Positions 7,345 to 16,150 of a stretch of 34,158 bases of DNA are shown here, in pieces (within the stretch, counting starts at the first letter, position 1; every line of letters starts with the position of its first letter). This stretch comes from Spirochaetota bacterium (lineage in GTDB: Bacteria > Spirochaetota > Spirochaetia > Treponematales > Breznakiellaceae): NCBI GenBank assembly GCA_009778155.1, contig WRKI01000348.1, positions 1 to 34,158 on the forward strand, read 5' to 3'. The notes under the pieces are model-generated. The model searched no databases. It worked only from the letters and a program-made list of their open reading frames with translations, and was not told where the DNA came from. Made by a program: the position numbers and the translations under genes.

Positions 7345-7373
7345 AATATAGCGTTTTTTAAAATTTTATGCAA
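7345..7373 (-). promoter_or_regulatory. promoter of the uraA-pyrE operon
   Basis: On the minus strand TTGCAT, a 17-base spacer and TATATT. Transcription would start near 7338, leaving about 115 bases of leader before the terminator. That leader carries two direct copies of TGTGCAAAC (33-base period), the only notable repeat there. No known riboswitch or PyrR-binding loop is clearly recognisable. Confidence 0.6.
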
Positions 7374-7493
7374 GAGGAAAAATGCAAAAAAATAAAAAAA
7401 AATCTCATTTGGCCGTTTTTTTTGCAAAATTCGATTTTTCACCCAAGCGGCGGGTTATGCGGGGTGTTTTTTGACAGCTTGCTTCCCCGCCTG

Positions 7494-7523
7494 TTGACAA
7501 AAAAGCTCGTTTTGCGCTATGCT
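7494..7523 (+). promoter_or_regulatory. strong promoter-like site upstream of the chemotaxis gene
   Basis: TTGACA, an 18-base spacer and TATGCT, followed directly by AAAGGAGGGAGGAG. It could drive the small GTG ORF at 7541 and, 270 bases on, the chemoreceptor gene. The rest of the 7374-7791 interval holds only this, the small ORF and AT-rich sequence. Confidence 0.5.
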
Positions 7524-7540
7524 TAAAGGAGGGAGGAGAA

Positions 7541-7696
7541 GTGAAAACGCTCTTTTTTATTGTTTTGCCGGCTGGGGGGATGTATACAAGCCTTTTTCCT
7601 GCCAAGCTGTGTTTGCTAAACAAGCGGGGGCTGTTTTTCGCTTCGGAAAACTTCTATGCGTTTATCCCCCTCTCCCCCGTTCGGAGTGCAGTATAG
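7541..7696 (+). CDS. possible 51-residue small protein
   Basis: GTG start behind GGAGGGAGGAG and a consensus-like promoter; below the length cut-off of the ORF track. The product begins with a basic-hydrophobic stretch (MKTLFFIVLPAGG), like the start of a signal peptide or a membrane segment, and has no family I know. The predicted transcript would have only about a 10-base leader. The next gene, 95 bases on, is a chemoreceptor. It may be a small membrane protein or a chance ORF. Confidence 0.3.
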   Translation: MKTLFFIVLPAGGMYTSLFPAKLCLLNKRGLFFASENFYAFIPLSPVRSAV

Positions 7697-7791
7697 ATGG
7701 GCTTTCATATACAAAAAACGCTAGTGGGTTCAAGAATCACGCTTTTACAAAGCTCTTGCCAAGGTTCGGGCTTTTATCATAAGGAGGAAAA

Positions 7792-9975
7792 ATGAAATTG
7801 CTATCTAAAATGGGACTAAGCACCGCAGGCTTTGTTTTAGTTTCCATTTTGACTGTAGGCTTGATTGTCTACACTAACATAAGAGCCAACTTTTCAGAAA
7901 TGACAAAGGAACAGGTGTTCGCCGTCTCTTACAGGGCTACGCTGGATATATCAAACTTTTTAGGGCAGTTCTGGCACGGCATTGGCGCGACAGCCAGCAT
8001 TTTGGGGAACTACGAGTTTGTCCCGGCAGAGGGGCGAAGGCTTTATGTAACGCAAATTTTGGAAAATATGTTGCAGGAACATCCGTCGCTTCTGTCGGCA
8101 TGGAGCTTTTGGGAGCCTGACGCTTTGGAAGGAAACGACGCGGCTTTTGCGGCTGTTCCCGGTTCCAACGCGCAGGGGCGTTTTGCGCCTCTTTTGCACC
8201 GGGCTGCTTTTTCCAATGTTACTGTTGCTGTCATTGACGGGCTGGGCGCGGAAAGAGCGTCCTATCTTGCCGAAGTTCGCGCGGCCGGCGAGCGCCGGCT
8301 CATGGAGCCTCGGACTTTAACTGTCGGCGGACAGACTGTGCTTGCAACATCGGTGGCCGCGCCTATACGCAATCAGGCGGGGGCTGTCGTGGGGATTGTG
8401 GGTGTCGATATTCCTGTGGAGGAATTGCACGATGTTGTTCAAGAGGTGGGTTTTTATCCGCCAAGCACGACATACAAATTCAGCCCGCAGGGGACTGCCG
8501 TGTCGCACTCCAACCCGGCTATGCTTGGCTCCGCTCTTACAGACGGGCAAAGCTCAAGGATGTTGGGGCATATCCAGGAGATGACGGCGCAAGTGCAGCA
8601 GGGCAACCAATTTTATTTTACATATGACGACAGTTATTTTTTTGCAGTCCCGGTGTGGCTGGAGGATAGCGTGCCGTGGATATTAAAAAAAGAAATTCCC
8701 GTATCGGTTGCCTACGAGCCGATGTTCGCAATGATTCGCACGATGGCAATCGCCGCCTTTCTTGCTCTGCTGGCTGTGTTAGCTGCATCGATTCTTTTGT
8801 CCAACCGCATTATTATAAAGCCGGTTGTCAATGTTGCCGATTCCTTGCGGGAAATCGCCACGGGGGAGGGGGATTTGACGCATTCTGTGAGCCACACGGC
8901 TTCGGACGAAACGGGGTTGCTTGCCAAGTTTTTTAACACTACTATTGAAAAAATAGCGCGGCTTGTAAAAAACATACGGAAGGAGGCCGACGAGCTTTCC
9001 AAGGTTGCGGTATCGCTTGCCGCCGATGTAAACGAAACAAAGCAGGCTTCGATAGAAACGGCCGCAGACGTGCGTGTTATTAGAAAAATGGTGGACGATC
9101 AAAACAAAAGTCTGGACACTGTCAGCGTGGGGCTTACAACTCTTGTTGAAAATATTGCCAAGGTTTCCGGCTATGTTGACAAACAGGGGGAATCGGTAAG
9201 CCAGTCCTCATCCGCTATCGAAGAAATGTTGGCAAATGTAAATTCCGTTACGGAAAATCTTGTCAAGAATTCCGGCAATGTAAAAGAGCTTGCCAACGCT
9301 TCCGACGCGGGGCGCGCGGGGTTGCAAGAAATGGCGGCGGATATTCGCGAAATAGCCCGCGAATCCGAAGGGCTTTTAGAGATTAATGCCGTTATGGAAA
9401 ACATTGCCAGCCAGACAAACTTGTTGAGTATGAATGCCGCGATAGAAGCCGCCCGCGCCGGCGAATCTGGCAAGGGTTTTGCCGTTGTTGCCGGGGAGGT
9501 GCGAAAGCTTGCGGAGTCTGCCAGCAAACAGTCGCAAACGATTGGCGAGGTTCTGAAAAAGATTAAGGCTTCTATCGACAAAATAACCGGCTCCAATCAA
9601 ATGGTTTTCGGCAGGTTTGAATCTATCGATCTTGGCGTTAAAACTGTGTCCAACCAAGAGTTGGAAATACGCCACGCGATGGAAGAGCAAAGCCACGGAA
9701 GCCGGCAAATTTTACAAGCGATTGCCGAGCTGAACAGTATAACGAGGCAGGTGAAAGAAGCGACGGAAGACATGAACGGCGCATCCGGCAAAATGATTAA
9801 CGAAAGCCGCAACTTGGACAGTATTACGCGCGAGGTTATTCATTATGTTACCAAAATTGACGAGGATACAGACCGTATAGAGGTTGCTGTAAATCACATA
9901 ACGGAGACGGCTCACCAAAACGAGGACAGCATATCGCGCTTGGTTGGCGAGGTTTCCAAGTTTAAGGTGAACTAG
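7792..9975 (+). CDS. methyl-accepting chemotaxis protein with Cache-type sensor
   Basis: Transmembrane chemoreceptor of 727 residues that senses a periplasmic ligand and controls CheA. Layout: first membrane helix at about residues 9-30 ([16 protein letters not shown]), a periplasmic dCache-like domain to about 305 (with the [12 protein letters not shown] motif typical of Cache), second membrane helix at about 308-335, HAMP at about 335-385, then the cytoplasmic coiled coil. The hairpin tip is seen at about 535-570 ([33 protein letters not shown], quoted in part: [17 protein letters not shown]). No C-terminal methyltransferase-tethering pentapeptide is visible. AAGGAGG lies before the ATG. 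It stands alone, ending in a 17-bp hairpin. The ligand is unknown. Confidence 0.95.
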   Translation: MKLLSKMGLSTAGFVLVSILTVGLIVYTNIRANFSEMTKEQVFAVSYRATLDISNFLGQFWHGIGATASILGNYEFVPAEGRRLYVTQILENMLQEHPSLLSAWSFWEPDALEGNDAAFAAVPGSNAQGRFAPLLHRAAFSNVTVAVIDGLGAERASYLAEVRAAGERRLMEPRTLTVGGQTVLATSVAAPIRNQAGAVVGIVGVDIPVEELHDVVQEVGFYPPSTTYKFSPQGTAVSHSNPAMLGSALTDGQSSRMLGHIQEMTAQVQQGNQFYFTYDDSYFFAVPVWLEDSVPWILKKEIPVSVAYEPMFAMIRTMAIAAFLALLAVLAASILLSNRIIIKPVVNVADSLREIATGEGDLTHSVSHTASDETGLLAKFFNTTIEKIARLVKNIRKEADELSKVAVSLAADVNETKQASIETAADVRVIRKMVDDQNKSLDTVSVGLTTLVENIAKVSGYVDKQGESVSQSSSAIEEMLANVNSVTENLVKNSGNVKELANASDAGRAGLQEMAADIREIARESEGLLEINAVMENIASQTNLLSMNAAIEAARAGESGKGFAVVAGEVRKLAESASKQSQTIGEVLKKIKASIDKITGSNQMVFGRFESIDLGVKTVSNQELEIRHAMEEQSHGSRQILQAIAELNSITRQVKEATEDMNGASGKMINESRNLDSITREVIHYVTKIDEDTDRIEVAVNHITETAHQNEDSISRLVGEVSKFKVN

Positions 9976-9977
9976 AA

Positions 9978-10016
9978 AATAATAACTGATTAGCTCGAAG
10001 CTAATCAGTTATTATT
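9978..10016 (+). terminator. 17-bp terminator hairpin, CTGATTA family
   Basis: AATAATAACTGATTAGC pairs perfectly with GCTAATCAGTTATTATT around a TCGAA loop, four bases after the chemoreceptor stop codon. The AT-rich base of the stem ends in TTATTATT. The CTGATTA core is shared with the palindromes at 2738 and 23995. Confidence 0.7.
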
Positions 10017-10043
10017 CGGAGTGCCGGAAGGGGTAAGGTGTAT

Positions 10044-10925
10044 ATGATAGGGAAAACGCACGAGCTTGATTTTGCAGAAAAGGCTATTGTTTTGGGGATT
10101 CGCAGTTTCATGGAAGAATGCGGGTTCAAAAAGGTTCATCTTGGGCTTTCCGGCGGTCTTGATTCAGCAATGGTCGCTTACCTTGCAGTGCAGGCGGCGG
10201 GTAAGGAAAATGTGGTTTGCATAAATATGCCTTCCCGGTTTTCTTCTGATGGTTCCAAGAGCGATTCCAAGGAGCTTGCGGAAAATCTTGGCTGCCGTTA
10301 CGAGCTTATATCGATTGAACCGATGTTTGAAAGTTTTCTTGTATCTCTGGAGGGGGTTTTTGAAAAGCTGCCTTTCGACACGGCGGAGGAAAACTTGCAG
10401 GCGCGTATTCGCGGTGTTTTGCTTATGGCTTTTTCCAACAAGTTTAATTCCATGCTTCTTACCGGTAGCAACAAAAGCGAGATTGCTATGGGGTACAGCA
10501 CTCTTTACGGCGACACTTGCGGGGCTTTAAGTCCTATTGGCGGTCTTTTCAAAACCGAGGTTTTTGCCCTGGCAAGGCGGATAAACGAGCGTGCCGCTGT
10601 AGCGGGTGTTAAGGCGATCATTCCGCAAAACATTATCGACAAGCCGCCTTCTGCGGAGTTGCGTCCCGACCAAAAAGACACGGACAGTCTGCCTCCCTAC
10701 GATGTGTTAGACGAAATTCTTGAGCGTTACTTAAGCGGTAATTTTCCCGAAGGGTCTGCCGCCGGCCGGCCGGCAGGTGATCTGGAGGGTAAAATTATAA
10801 GGGCTGCTTCTTTGGCGGAATTCAAACGCCGGCAGTCCCCCCCTTCTCTTGTTATAGACTTTAGCGGTTTGGGCAAGGGGGAACCGTCTGCCGCCCGCGC
10901 CGTTTACGGCCACTGCCGCTTTTGA
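10044..10925 (+). CDS. nadE: NAD synthetase, ligase domain only
   Basis: Adenylates and amidates nicotinic acid adenine dinucleotide to NAD in the cytoplasm. The ATP pyrophosphatase P-loop LSGGLDSAM lies near residue 37, and TGSNKSEIAMGYSTLYGD near 150 is the substrate-loop signature. It ends in a FKRRQSPP segment. These motifs match the synthetase half of the long, glutamine-dependent enzymes, yet the N-terminal nitrilase-like glutaminase domain is absent at 293 residues. It therefore either uses free ammonia or takes it from a separate glutaminase. The ATG at 10044 has AAGG at good spacing; a GTG at 10038 is an alternative start. No clear operon partner. Confidence 0.92.
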   Translation: MIGKTHELDFAEKAIVLGIRSFMEECGFKKVHLGLSGGLDSAMVAYLAVQAAGKENVVCINMPSRFSSDGSKSDSKELAENLGCRYELISIEPMFESFLVSLEGVFEKLPFDTAEENLQARIRGVLLMAFSNKFNSMLLTGSNKSEIAMGYSTLYGDTCGALSPIGGLFKTEVFALARRINERAAVAGVKAIIPQNIIDKPPSAELRPDQKDTDSLPPYDVLDEILERYLSGNFPEGSAAGRPAGDLEGKIIRAASLAEFKRRQSPPSLVIDFSGLGKGEPSAARAVYGHCRF

Positions 10926-11172
10926 ACGGCCGCAGGCTCGCCGGGCTCCGGCTCTGCCCGTGCAGGGGTCGCATTGTTTATTTTGCGAAAGGCACTGTAG
11001 CTACACAGCCTCAAGTGGCGTTATTATTTTTCATAATTTGTCAATTCTTTTTTTTTATTTTTTTGAAAATCGGCGAAAATGCCCCCCGAAACCTCCGTTT
11101 TGCAGGTGGAATTCCAACATTCGTCAAGCATCGCGGGGAATTTGACCGCAAGACCGGTACACGCTGGCTAAA
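10926..11172. other. intergenic region between convergent nadE and flavoprotein
   Basis: With the adjoining terminator, about 300 bases without a supported gene. It holds a GC-rich stretch after nadE, a T-rich tract around 11045-11065, and no ORF with a ribosome-binding site. The 127-aa and 61-aa track ORFs here have low-complexity products and are not supported. Confidence 0.5.
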
Positions 11173-11200
11173 AAGGCCGCCCCTTTGCAGAGGCGGCCTT
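11173..11200 (-). terminator. intrinsic terminator of the flavoprotein gene
   Basis: On the minus strand AAGGCCGCC and GGCGGCCTT form a 9-bp stem with a 10-base loop, followed by TTTTT (two of the Ts in the stem). It begins about 30 bases after the flavoprotein stop codon at 11230. Confidence 0.75.
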
Positions 11201-11229
11201 GGTGCGCCGGGGGAAGCCCCTCAAGCGGT

Positions 11230-12827
11230 TTACTGCTGGGCTATAAACGCGCCCGCCCGCTGGGCTATAACCGCGATTATGCTAAGACATGAACCGCCGA
11301 CATAGCCTTGCCCGAAAAAAGGCCGGTTCGATATTTCGCCTACAGCGAACAAATTCGGTATGGGCTGTCCGGAGCCGATCTGCCCGTTGAGCACGCGCCC
11401 GTAATCGTCTGTTACCAGGCCGCCGATGGAGCCGATTATATTGTTCGGTATTACCTGCACGGCGTAAAAGGGGCCGGCCGTCATAGGAACACGCCTGTTC
11501 ATGTCTTTCCCGAAAGCGTCCACAGATGCCGCGTTGTAAGCCGCGACAGTCGCGGAAAGTCCCGGCGCGCCTATGGCGGCGGCAAGCTCCGCGATGCTGT
11601 CCGCGCTGAACGCCATCGAAGGATACGCCGCCACAGCCGCGTCAAGCGTTACGCGCATCGCGGGGGTTGTGGTGCTCCCGGAATAAATTATCCAGCTTGG
11701 TCCCTCCTCACGCGCTATCGCATTGAAAACGTTGTTAAACTCCCCGCTTCCGTAAGGCTGCGCTTCGTTGACAAAACGGTGGCCTTCCCTGTTCACGATG
11801 ATCTGATCCTGCAAACCGAAGTTGACATCGGTGCCCGGACGGGGGAGGGGTACGTTGGCCCGCGTGTTCGCAAGCGAGACTCCGCCTGCCGGCTGCGCAA
11901 TGACAAAGGGGTTGGCCAGCCCGGAAATCACAGCCCAGACACTGGGCGTGCCGTCGGGGTGCCGGTATATGTCGGCGCCGGCATCCCTCATCGCTATTAG
12001 AATCCCGTCCCCCGTGTTGGAGGGGGAAACTGGACCTATGGTGGCGTGTCGCAAACCTAAAGAGCGGTCTGTTTCGGAAGTCCACTCCTGCCAAAGGTGG
12101 GCGCTGGCGGAAAAGCCGCCGGTAGCCAAAACCACGTTGCGGGCGGTTATGTTTATCTCTTGCCCGCCCTGCACGGCTCTGACCCCTGCAACCCTGGCGC
12201 CTTCCATAAGAAGGCCGGTCATTTCAGTCCCCATCATTATTTCCGCGCCGCGCTCCTGAAGAACCCTTATCATGTTGTCTACGAATCCAGGCCCGGAGCC
12301 GACGGCCTGCCGGCGGAGCATTCTGGGATTATAGGCGGGCGGCTGGGAAACCTGCTCGCCGTAAGGCTGGAAGGGGATGCCCATTTCGTCCATCCACGCG
12401 ACCGCGCCCCGCGCCCTGCCGAAGGTGTCTGCAACCCTGTCGTAATCGGGGAAGGGGAAGTCTGTCGGAACCAGCGCGTTCCTTGCCCAATGCTCACGGA
12501 AATTCTCTGGGCCGTGGGTCGCTGTAACTTGAGCGTCCCAAGTCCCAGGAGGCAGCGGTTCGCCGCTCGCCTGCAGCCCGGTAAAGTTGCCGCCGGCTAC
12601 AGCGGTGCTCCCCCCGGCTCGTCCATCATGTCTATGAGCAAGACGCTTCCTGCTCCCGCTTCCAGTGCGCTCAGCGCGGTTATGCCGCCGCCTATGCCAG
12701 TGCCTACTACCAGAAGATCGACGTCAATGTCGCCCACAATCGCCGTGCGGCCCGGCCAGCCGCCGCAAGCCGTAAAACCCAGCCCAAGAATCGCCGCAGA
12801 TGCCAACCCTATAAACCATTTTTTCAT
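11230..12827 (-). pseudogene. fumarate-reductase-like flavoprotein lipoprotein, frameshifted
   Basis: FAD-dependent oxidoreductase of the flavocytochrome c/fumarate reductase family (FAD_binding_2). Start: ATG at 12827 behind GGAGG, with a lipoprotein signal (MKKWFIGLASAAILGLGFTAC). The dinucleotide fold follows (VVGTGIGGG, then LLIDMMDEPGG). A run of six G on the minus strand (12610-12615) then throws the frame off into a TAG; one more G would restore GGSTAVAGGNFTGLQ and join the 387-residue remainder. The intact protein would have 532 residues. The C-terminal half has the family's VNREGHRFVNE, MTAGPFYAVQV, GGLVTDDYGRVL and NLFAVGEI motifs. No FMN-binding domain is present. It is either a real pseudogene, a phase-variable gene or a sequencing error. 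The track ORFs 11230-12393 and 12597-12923 are its two pieces. Confidence 0.85.
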
Positions 12828-13035
12828 TTGAAACCTCCGAAATAAAAACATATTAAATTTGTTAAAAACACCTGCTTTAACAATGCTTCTTTTTATGAAT
12901 AGTGTCAAGTGGTTTGCCAGCAATCACAGCAATTCTAGGTTTAATAAAGTGAGGGAGATATAGAAAGAATTGATTCGGGCGGATAAACGCGGGAACCGTG
13001 TTTCCCGGTGCCGCCCAAAAGATACGAAACAGATT

Positions 13036-13791
13036 TTAAGCCTCCCCGCCCAGCCGGTTGTTCGCGGCGATAATTTCATTGAGCGTAACGTTGGGATTGC
13101 GCCAGCGTTTGGCGCTTTTTTCGTTTTTGTGGTGCAGGGCATTTTGCGGGCACAGATGCAAACAGGCCATGCACGCCTCGCAACTGTCGCTAAAGTTTGC
13201 CTTGCCGGCTACAGCGATGTTTTTTGCGGGGCAGATTTTAGCGCAGATGCCGCAGGCATTGCATTTCTCATCGGCAATATACCCCTGGGCGTATTTTCCC
13301 GGATTGAAAGCTCCGTGCCTGATGTCGGTCATAGCCCTTGTTACAAGATTTGTTTTTACATGAAAAGGCTTGCGGTTTTTTATGTCGGCTATGATTTTTG
13401 CAGTGTTTTCTTCGACCTTTTTCGCCGGGAGCTTTTTTATTTGTTTTCCCATCTCGAAAATTGGCAGATAATTGTTGACCATAATCAACTTGTTGGTGTA
13501 ATGGAATTGACTTTGCAATTTTGACATAGCCCCGTACGCCATCGAGCCGTATGTGCCTATTGCGAAAAGATAATCGGCTTTAAGGCTTGCCCGATCCAAA
13601 AACCGGCGTACCATTATGGGGAGCGACCAATCATATATAGGGAAGACAATGCCTATTGAATCGTCCTTGAATGCAAGCTGCGGCGAATCAATGACCTGCG
13701 GAATCGAAACCGCCTTGCCGTCGCTTTCTTGAGCAATGCTTTTGGCAACCGCCAATGAATTTCCTGTTGCCGTAAAATAGAATATTGTCAT
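13036..13791 (-). CDS. EFR1-type ferredoxin (flavodoxin fold plus two 4Fe-4S clusters)
   Basis: Electron-transfer protein of 251 residues. The N-terminus (MTIFYFTATGNSLAVAK) is a flavodoxin-like FMN-binding loop (TATGNS), with a flavodoxin fold to about residue 150. The C-terminal part carries two ferredoxin clusters: CNACGICAKICP at about 180 and CEACMACLHLCP at about 207, both with complete cysteine sets. This domain order is that of the EFR1 family of anaerobes, whose physiological partners are not defined. AGGTAGG precedes the ATG. It lies upstream of the flavoprotein gene on the same strand with 208 bases between, so it might supply electrons to it; that link is inference. Confidence 0.9.
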   Translation of the reverse strand: MTIFYFTATGNSLAVAKSIAQESDGKAVSIPQVIDSPQLAFKDDSIGIVFPIYDWSLPIMVRRFLDRASLKADYLFAIGTYGSMAYGAMSKLQSQFHYTNKLIMVNNYLPIFEMGKQIKKLPAKKVEENTAKIIADIKNRKPFHVKTNLVTRAMTDIRHGAFNPGKYAQGYIADEKCNACGICAKICPAKNIAVAGKANFSDSCEACMACLHLCPQNALHHKNEKSAKRWRNPNVTLNEIIAANNRLGGEA

Positions 13792-13832
13792 ACGCCTACC
13801 TTGTTATCCTGCAACCATTACTTTGCATTTGA

Positions 13833-14741
13833 TCAATAATGTTTCCTCTGTCCAATTTTCTGTTGATACTCCAGCAACTCTTCATATTTTAAGTCATAAT
13901 GTTTGTGTACTGGGAAATTTATTTTTTTTATATTTTTGCCTAACAGCCAACTGACATTCCCGTCTTCTATTTGCGTGTCAATCAAGCAGACTTCTTCTAT
14001 GTTTATATTTTTCAAAAATTCAAGACTTTTTATTTTGGCGCAATTTTCTATAATTATGGTTTTTAGAGAATTATTTTCGCTTAATGCCCCCCAATCAATA
14101 ATTGACTTGCAGTTTTTTATTTTTAAGTGCTTTAATTTTTGGCACCACTTAATAGGCTCAATGTTTTTTAATTTTGGGAAGTAGCTTATATCCAATGCTT
14201 CAATGTTTTTCAAGCCCTCCAAGCCGTTAATTTCGGTCAACGTGCTTTGGGAAATATTTAAATTTTTAACGTGTTTTAGCTGGGCAAAACCGATTGAAGA
14301 TTTTAAGTTAGCTTTATGTAGCCGTAATGTGGTTACATTTTTATTGACATCCTCAAGCGTGAAATACTTTCCCATAAACAGTTCTAATTTTTGCAATTTA
14401 ATCAGTTCATTAAAATTAAACCTTTTATCAACTTCCGCAACAACTGTTAAATTTTTGATTGTTTGGAAGTCGTGTAAAAAGTCAATGTTTTTTAATGTTA
14501 AATTTTGCAAAAGCAGTGTATAAACAGTGATTTCATTTTTTTTAATAAAATCGATGATTTTTTCTACATTGCTCTCGCTCGTATTCCCAATGCTTAATTC
14601 ATTAATTGCGTGTTTGTGGACAAACTCCAACTGCGATTTTATGTCATAATTCCAGTTAAAAGCGAAAAATTTATATTCTACCCCGCCTTCTGTAAAAAAA
14701 GAGTAATAATAATCGTTTTCATAAAAATACTGTTTTTCCAT
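13833..14741 (-). CDS. leucine-rich-repeat protein, first paralogue
   Basis: Protein of 302 residues with no signal peptide, so probably cytoplasmic. From about residue 90 it shows irregular leucine-rich repeats of about 21-23 residues (LKHVKNLNISQSTL, LKNIEALDISYFPKL, CQKLKHLKIKNCKS), as in internalin-like or BspA-like families. The track starts at MHIM, but the ATG at 14741 (MEKQYFY) has GGAG at better spacing. The DNA is much more AT-rich than the neighbouring metabolic genes. It is a diverged tandem copy of the gene upstream; both end in a DGN(V/M)..LL......FP..KHY block. Function is unknown; protein-protein binding is likely. Confidence 0.8.
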   Translation of the reverse strand: MEKQYFYENDYYYSFFTEGGVEYKFFAFNWNYDIKSQLEFVHKHAINELSIGNTSESNVEKIIDFIKKNEITVYTLLLQNLTLKNIDFLHDFQTIKNLTVVAEVDKRFNFNELIKLQKLELFMGKYFTLEDVNKNVTTLRLHKANLKSSIGFAQLKHVKNLNISQSTLTEINGLEGLKNIEALDISYFPKLKNIEPIKWCQKLKHLKIKNCKSIIDWGALSENNSLKTIIIENCAKIKSLEFLKNINIEEVCLIDTQIEDGNVSWLLGKNIKKINFPVHKHYDLKYEELLEYQQKIGQRKHY

Positions 14742-14756
14742 AATATGCATACTCCG

Positions 14757-15632
14757 TTATTTTTTTCTCAAGCTGAATATTTCGCCCAGCTTGTGCGTAT
14801 AGTGTTTTTTATCTTGGGGAAAACTTATAGAGGTTAAACTTTTTGATTCCAGCAAATACGCCATGTTCCCGTCCTTGCAATCCCAAAAATTTATTTTTTC
14901 CAATTTTTCCATTGCCGGTACAAACGACAAGCTGTCCAAACTGTCTATAAATAAATTTTTTATGCTTTTGTTCCCGGCCAAAAAACCGTAGTCCTGTATG
15001 TTTTTACATTTTTCTATATTCAGTATTTCCAATGCAGGCAAATATTTTATCGCCTCAATGTTTTCCACTTTTGAGTTATGGTCTATGTCCAAGCGTTTTA
15101 TCTTAAAGTTTTCAACCCCGTCGATTGACGTAAAAGTGCCGCCGGAAAGCCGCAGCATTTCCAAATGCTCCAACCCCTTTAAATGGGAGCAATCTTTTGT
15201 TTTTAATGAAATAAGCAAAAGGTCTTTAAGTTTTTTCAATGCGCTTATGTTCTTTACCCCGTCGTTATACTTAAACCACAGGGTTTCAAGCAAGGGGAAG
15301 TTGGCTAAATCGGGCTTGACTGTCGTATTTTCAAACCCGAACTCTTCTAACGAAGTTAATTCATACAATCCTTTTACGCTTTCATCGGTTAATCCTATGT
15401 ATTCATCCAACTGAAGCGATTTTATGAAATTGTATTCCTTGAAAAAACTTGTGTCCAACTTGAATTTTTGCAATTCCTTTGAACTTGCAAAACCGTATTC
15501 CTGAAAATGATTTAGAGGCACTATTTTGATTTTGTCCAGCTTTCTTTTTTTCGCTTCCAAAAGCCCCTTTTCGATAAAAACCGGGTCTATCTCCAATTTG
15601 TTAAGCGTGTCGTTGTATCTAAACTGTTCCAT
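14757..15632 (-). CDS. leucine-rich-repeat protein, second paralogue
   Basis: Protein of 291 residues, starting at the ATG at 15632 (MEQFRYNDTLNK) behind GGGGAAG; the 26 residues before it in the track are an unsupported extension into a GC-rich spacer. Repeats run from about residue 75 (LTSLEEFGFENT, LKDLLLISLKT, LEHLEMLRLSGGTF, LPALEILNIEKCKNI). The C-terminal block CKDGNMAYLLES...SFPQDKKHY matches the downstream paralogue, 15 bases away, so the pair arose by tandem duplication and is probably co-transcribed. No signal peptide or membrane segment. Not assignable to a function. Confidence 0.8.
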   Translation of the reverse strand: MEQFRYNDTLNKLEIDPVFIEKGLLEAKKRKLDKIKIVPLNHFQEYGFASSKELQKFKLDTSFFKEYNFIKSLQLDEYIGLTDESVKGLYELTSLEEFGFENTTVKPDLANFPLLETLWFKYNDGVKNISALKKLKDLLLISLKTKDCSHLKGLEHLEMLRLSGGTFTSIDGVENFKIKRLDIDHNSKVENIEAIKYLPALEILNIEKCKNIQDYGFLAGNKSIKNLFIDSLDSLSFVPAMEKLEKINFWDCKDGNMAYLLESKSLTSISFPQDKKHYTHKLGEIFSLRKK

Positions 15633-15664
15633 AAAACCATCTTCCCCTTTTTGTCTTTTCACCA

Positions 15665-15682
15665 AGCCCCCAACCGGGGGCT
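15665..15682. other. GC-rich hairpin upstream of the LRR pair
   Basis: AGCCCCC-AACC-GGGGGCT. It lies in the 227-base spacer between the 63-residue gene and the leucine-rich-repeat genes, which otherwise is a C-rich spacer with no ORF of note. A weak terminator or processing site is possible. Confidence 0.4.
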
Positions 15683-15859
15683 TTCTCGCTAGACAGCCGC
15701 CCCAAAACACCCACTTTAATCATACCCTCCTTGGCGGGGCGTTGTCAAGGGGCTAATTTCGCAAAAATTTTGCCCGTGAATATTCCCGCCAAAGCCCCCA
15801 AACAAGAGGTTTACCCGCAGGGGAGTTCTCGCCCGGCAGCCAGACAACCGGCGGCCTGG

Positions 15860-16051
15860 CTATGATTCTTCCCTTTCCATTTCTTTTTTAATCAAATCAA
15901 TTGAAATTTCAAACGATTTAATCCTTCTTGTGAGTAGTGTCCATTGAGAAGTCCCTTGAGTTAATTTTATCTGTGCCTTTTTGCATTTACCAAGCGTTGA
16001 GGTTAATGACTTTAATGCTATTTCCAGTTCTTCTTTTGTATAATTTTCCAT
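15860..16051 (-). CDS. conserved-looking 63-residue protein of unknown function
   Basis: A small, highly helical and charged protein (MENYTKEELEIALKSL... ending IKKEMEREES). It resembles small proteins I have seen in Clostridia and treponemes with the same LG.C.KAQ.KL..GTSQ.TLL.RRIK pattern, but I know no function for them. A GGAG lies before the ATG. Cytoplasmic, no cysteine clusters beyond a single Cys. It stands between hrpA and the leucine-rich-repeat genes on the same strand, in AT-rich DNA flanked by C-rich spacers. Confidence 0.65.
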   Translation of the reverse strand: MENYTKEELEIALKSLTSTLGKCKKAQIKLTQGTSQWTLLTRRIKSFEISIDLIKKEMEREES

Positions 16052-16150
16052 GCGAATCGCTCCAAGGGGCTTTCCCGCCGCGCCCCGTTAAACCCCACCC
16101 CCAGCCCCCCCCGGCAGACGCGCCAAGGGGGGCAATCGCAAAAAAATTAC

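Noticed and set aside
11308-12259. Plus-strand ORFs of 230 and 145 residues
   Set aside because: Both lie antisense to the flavoprotein reading frame, which carries clear family motifs; their translations show no domain.
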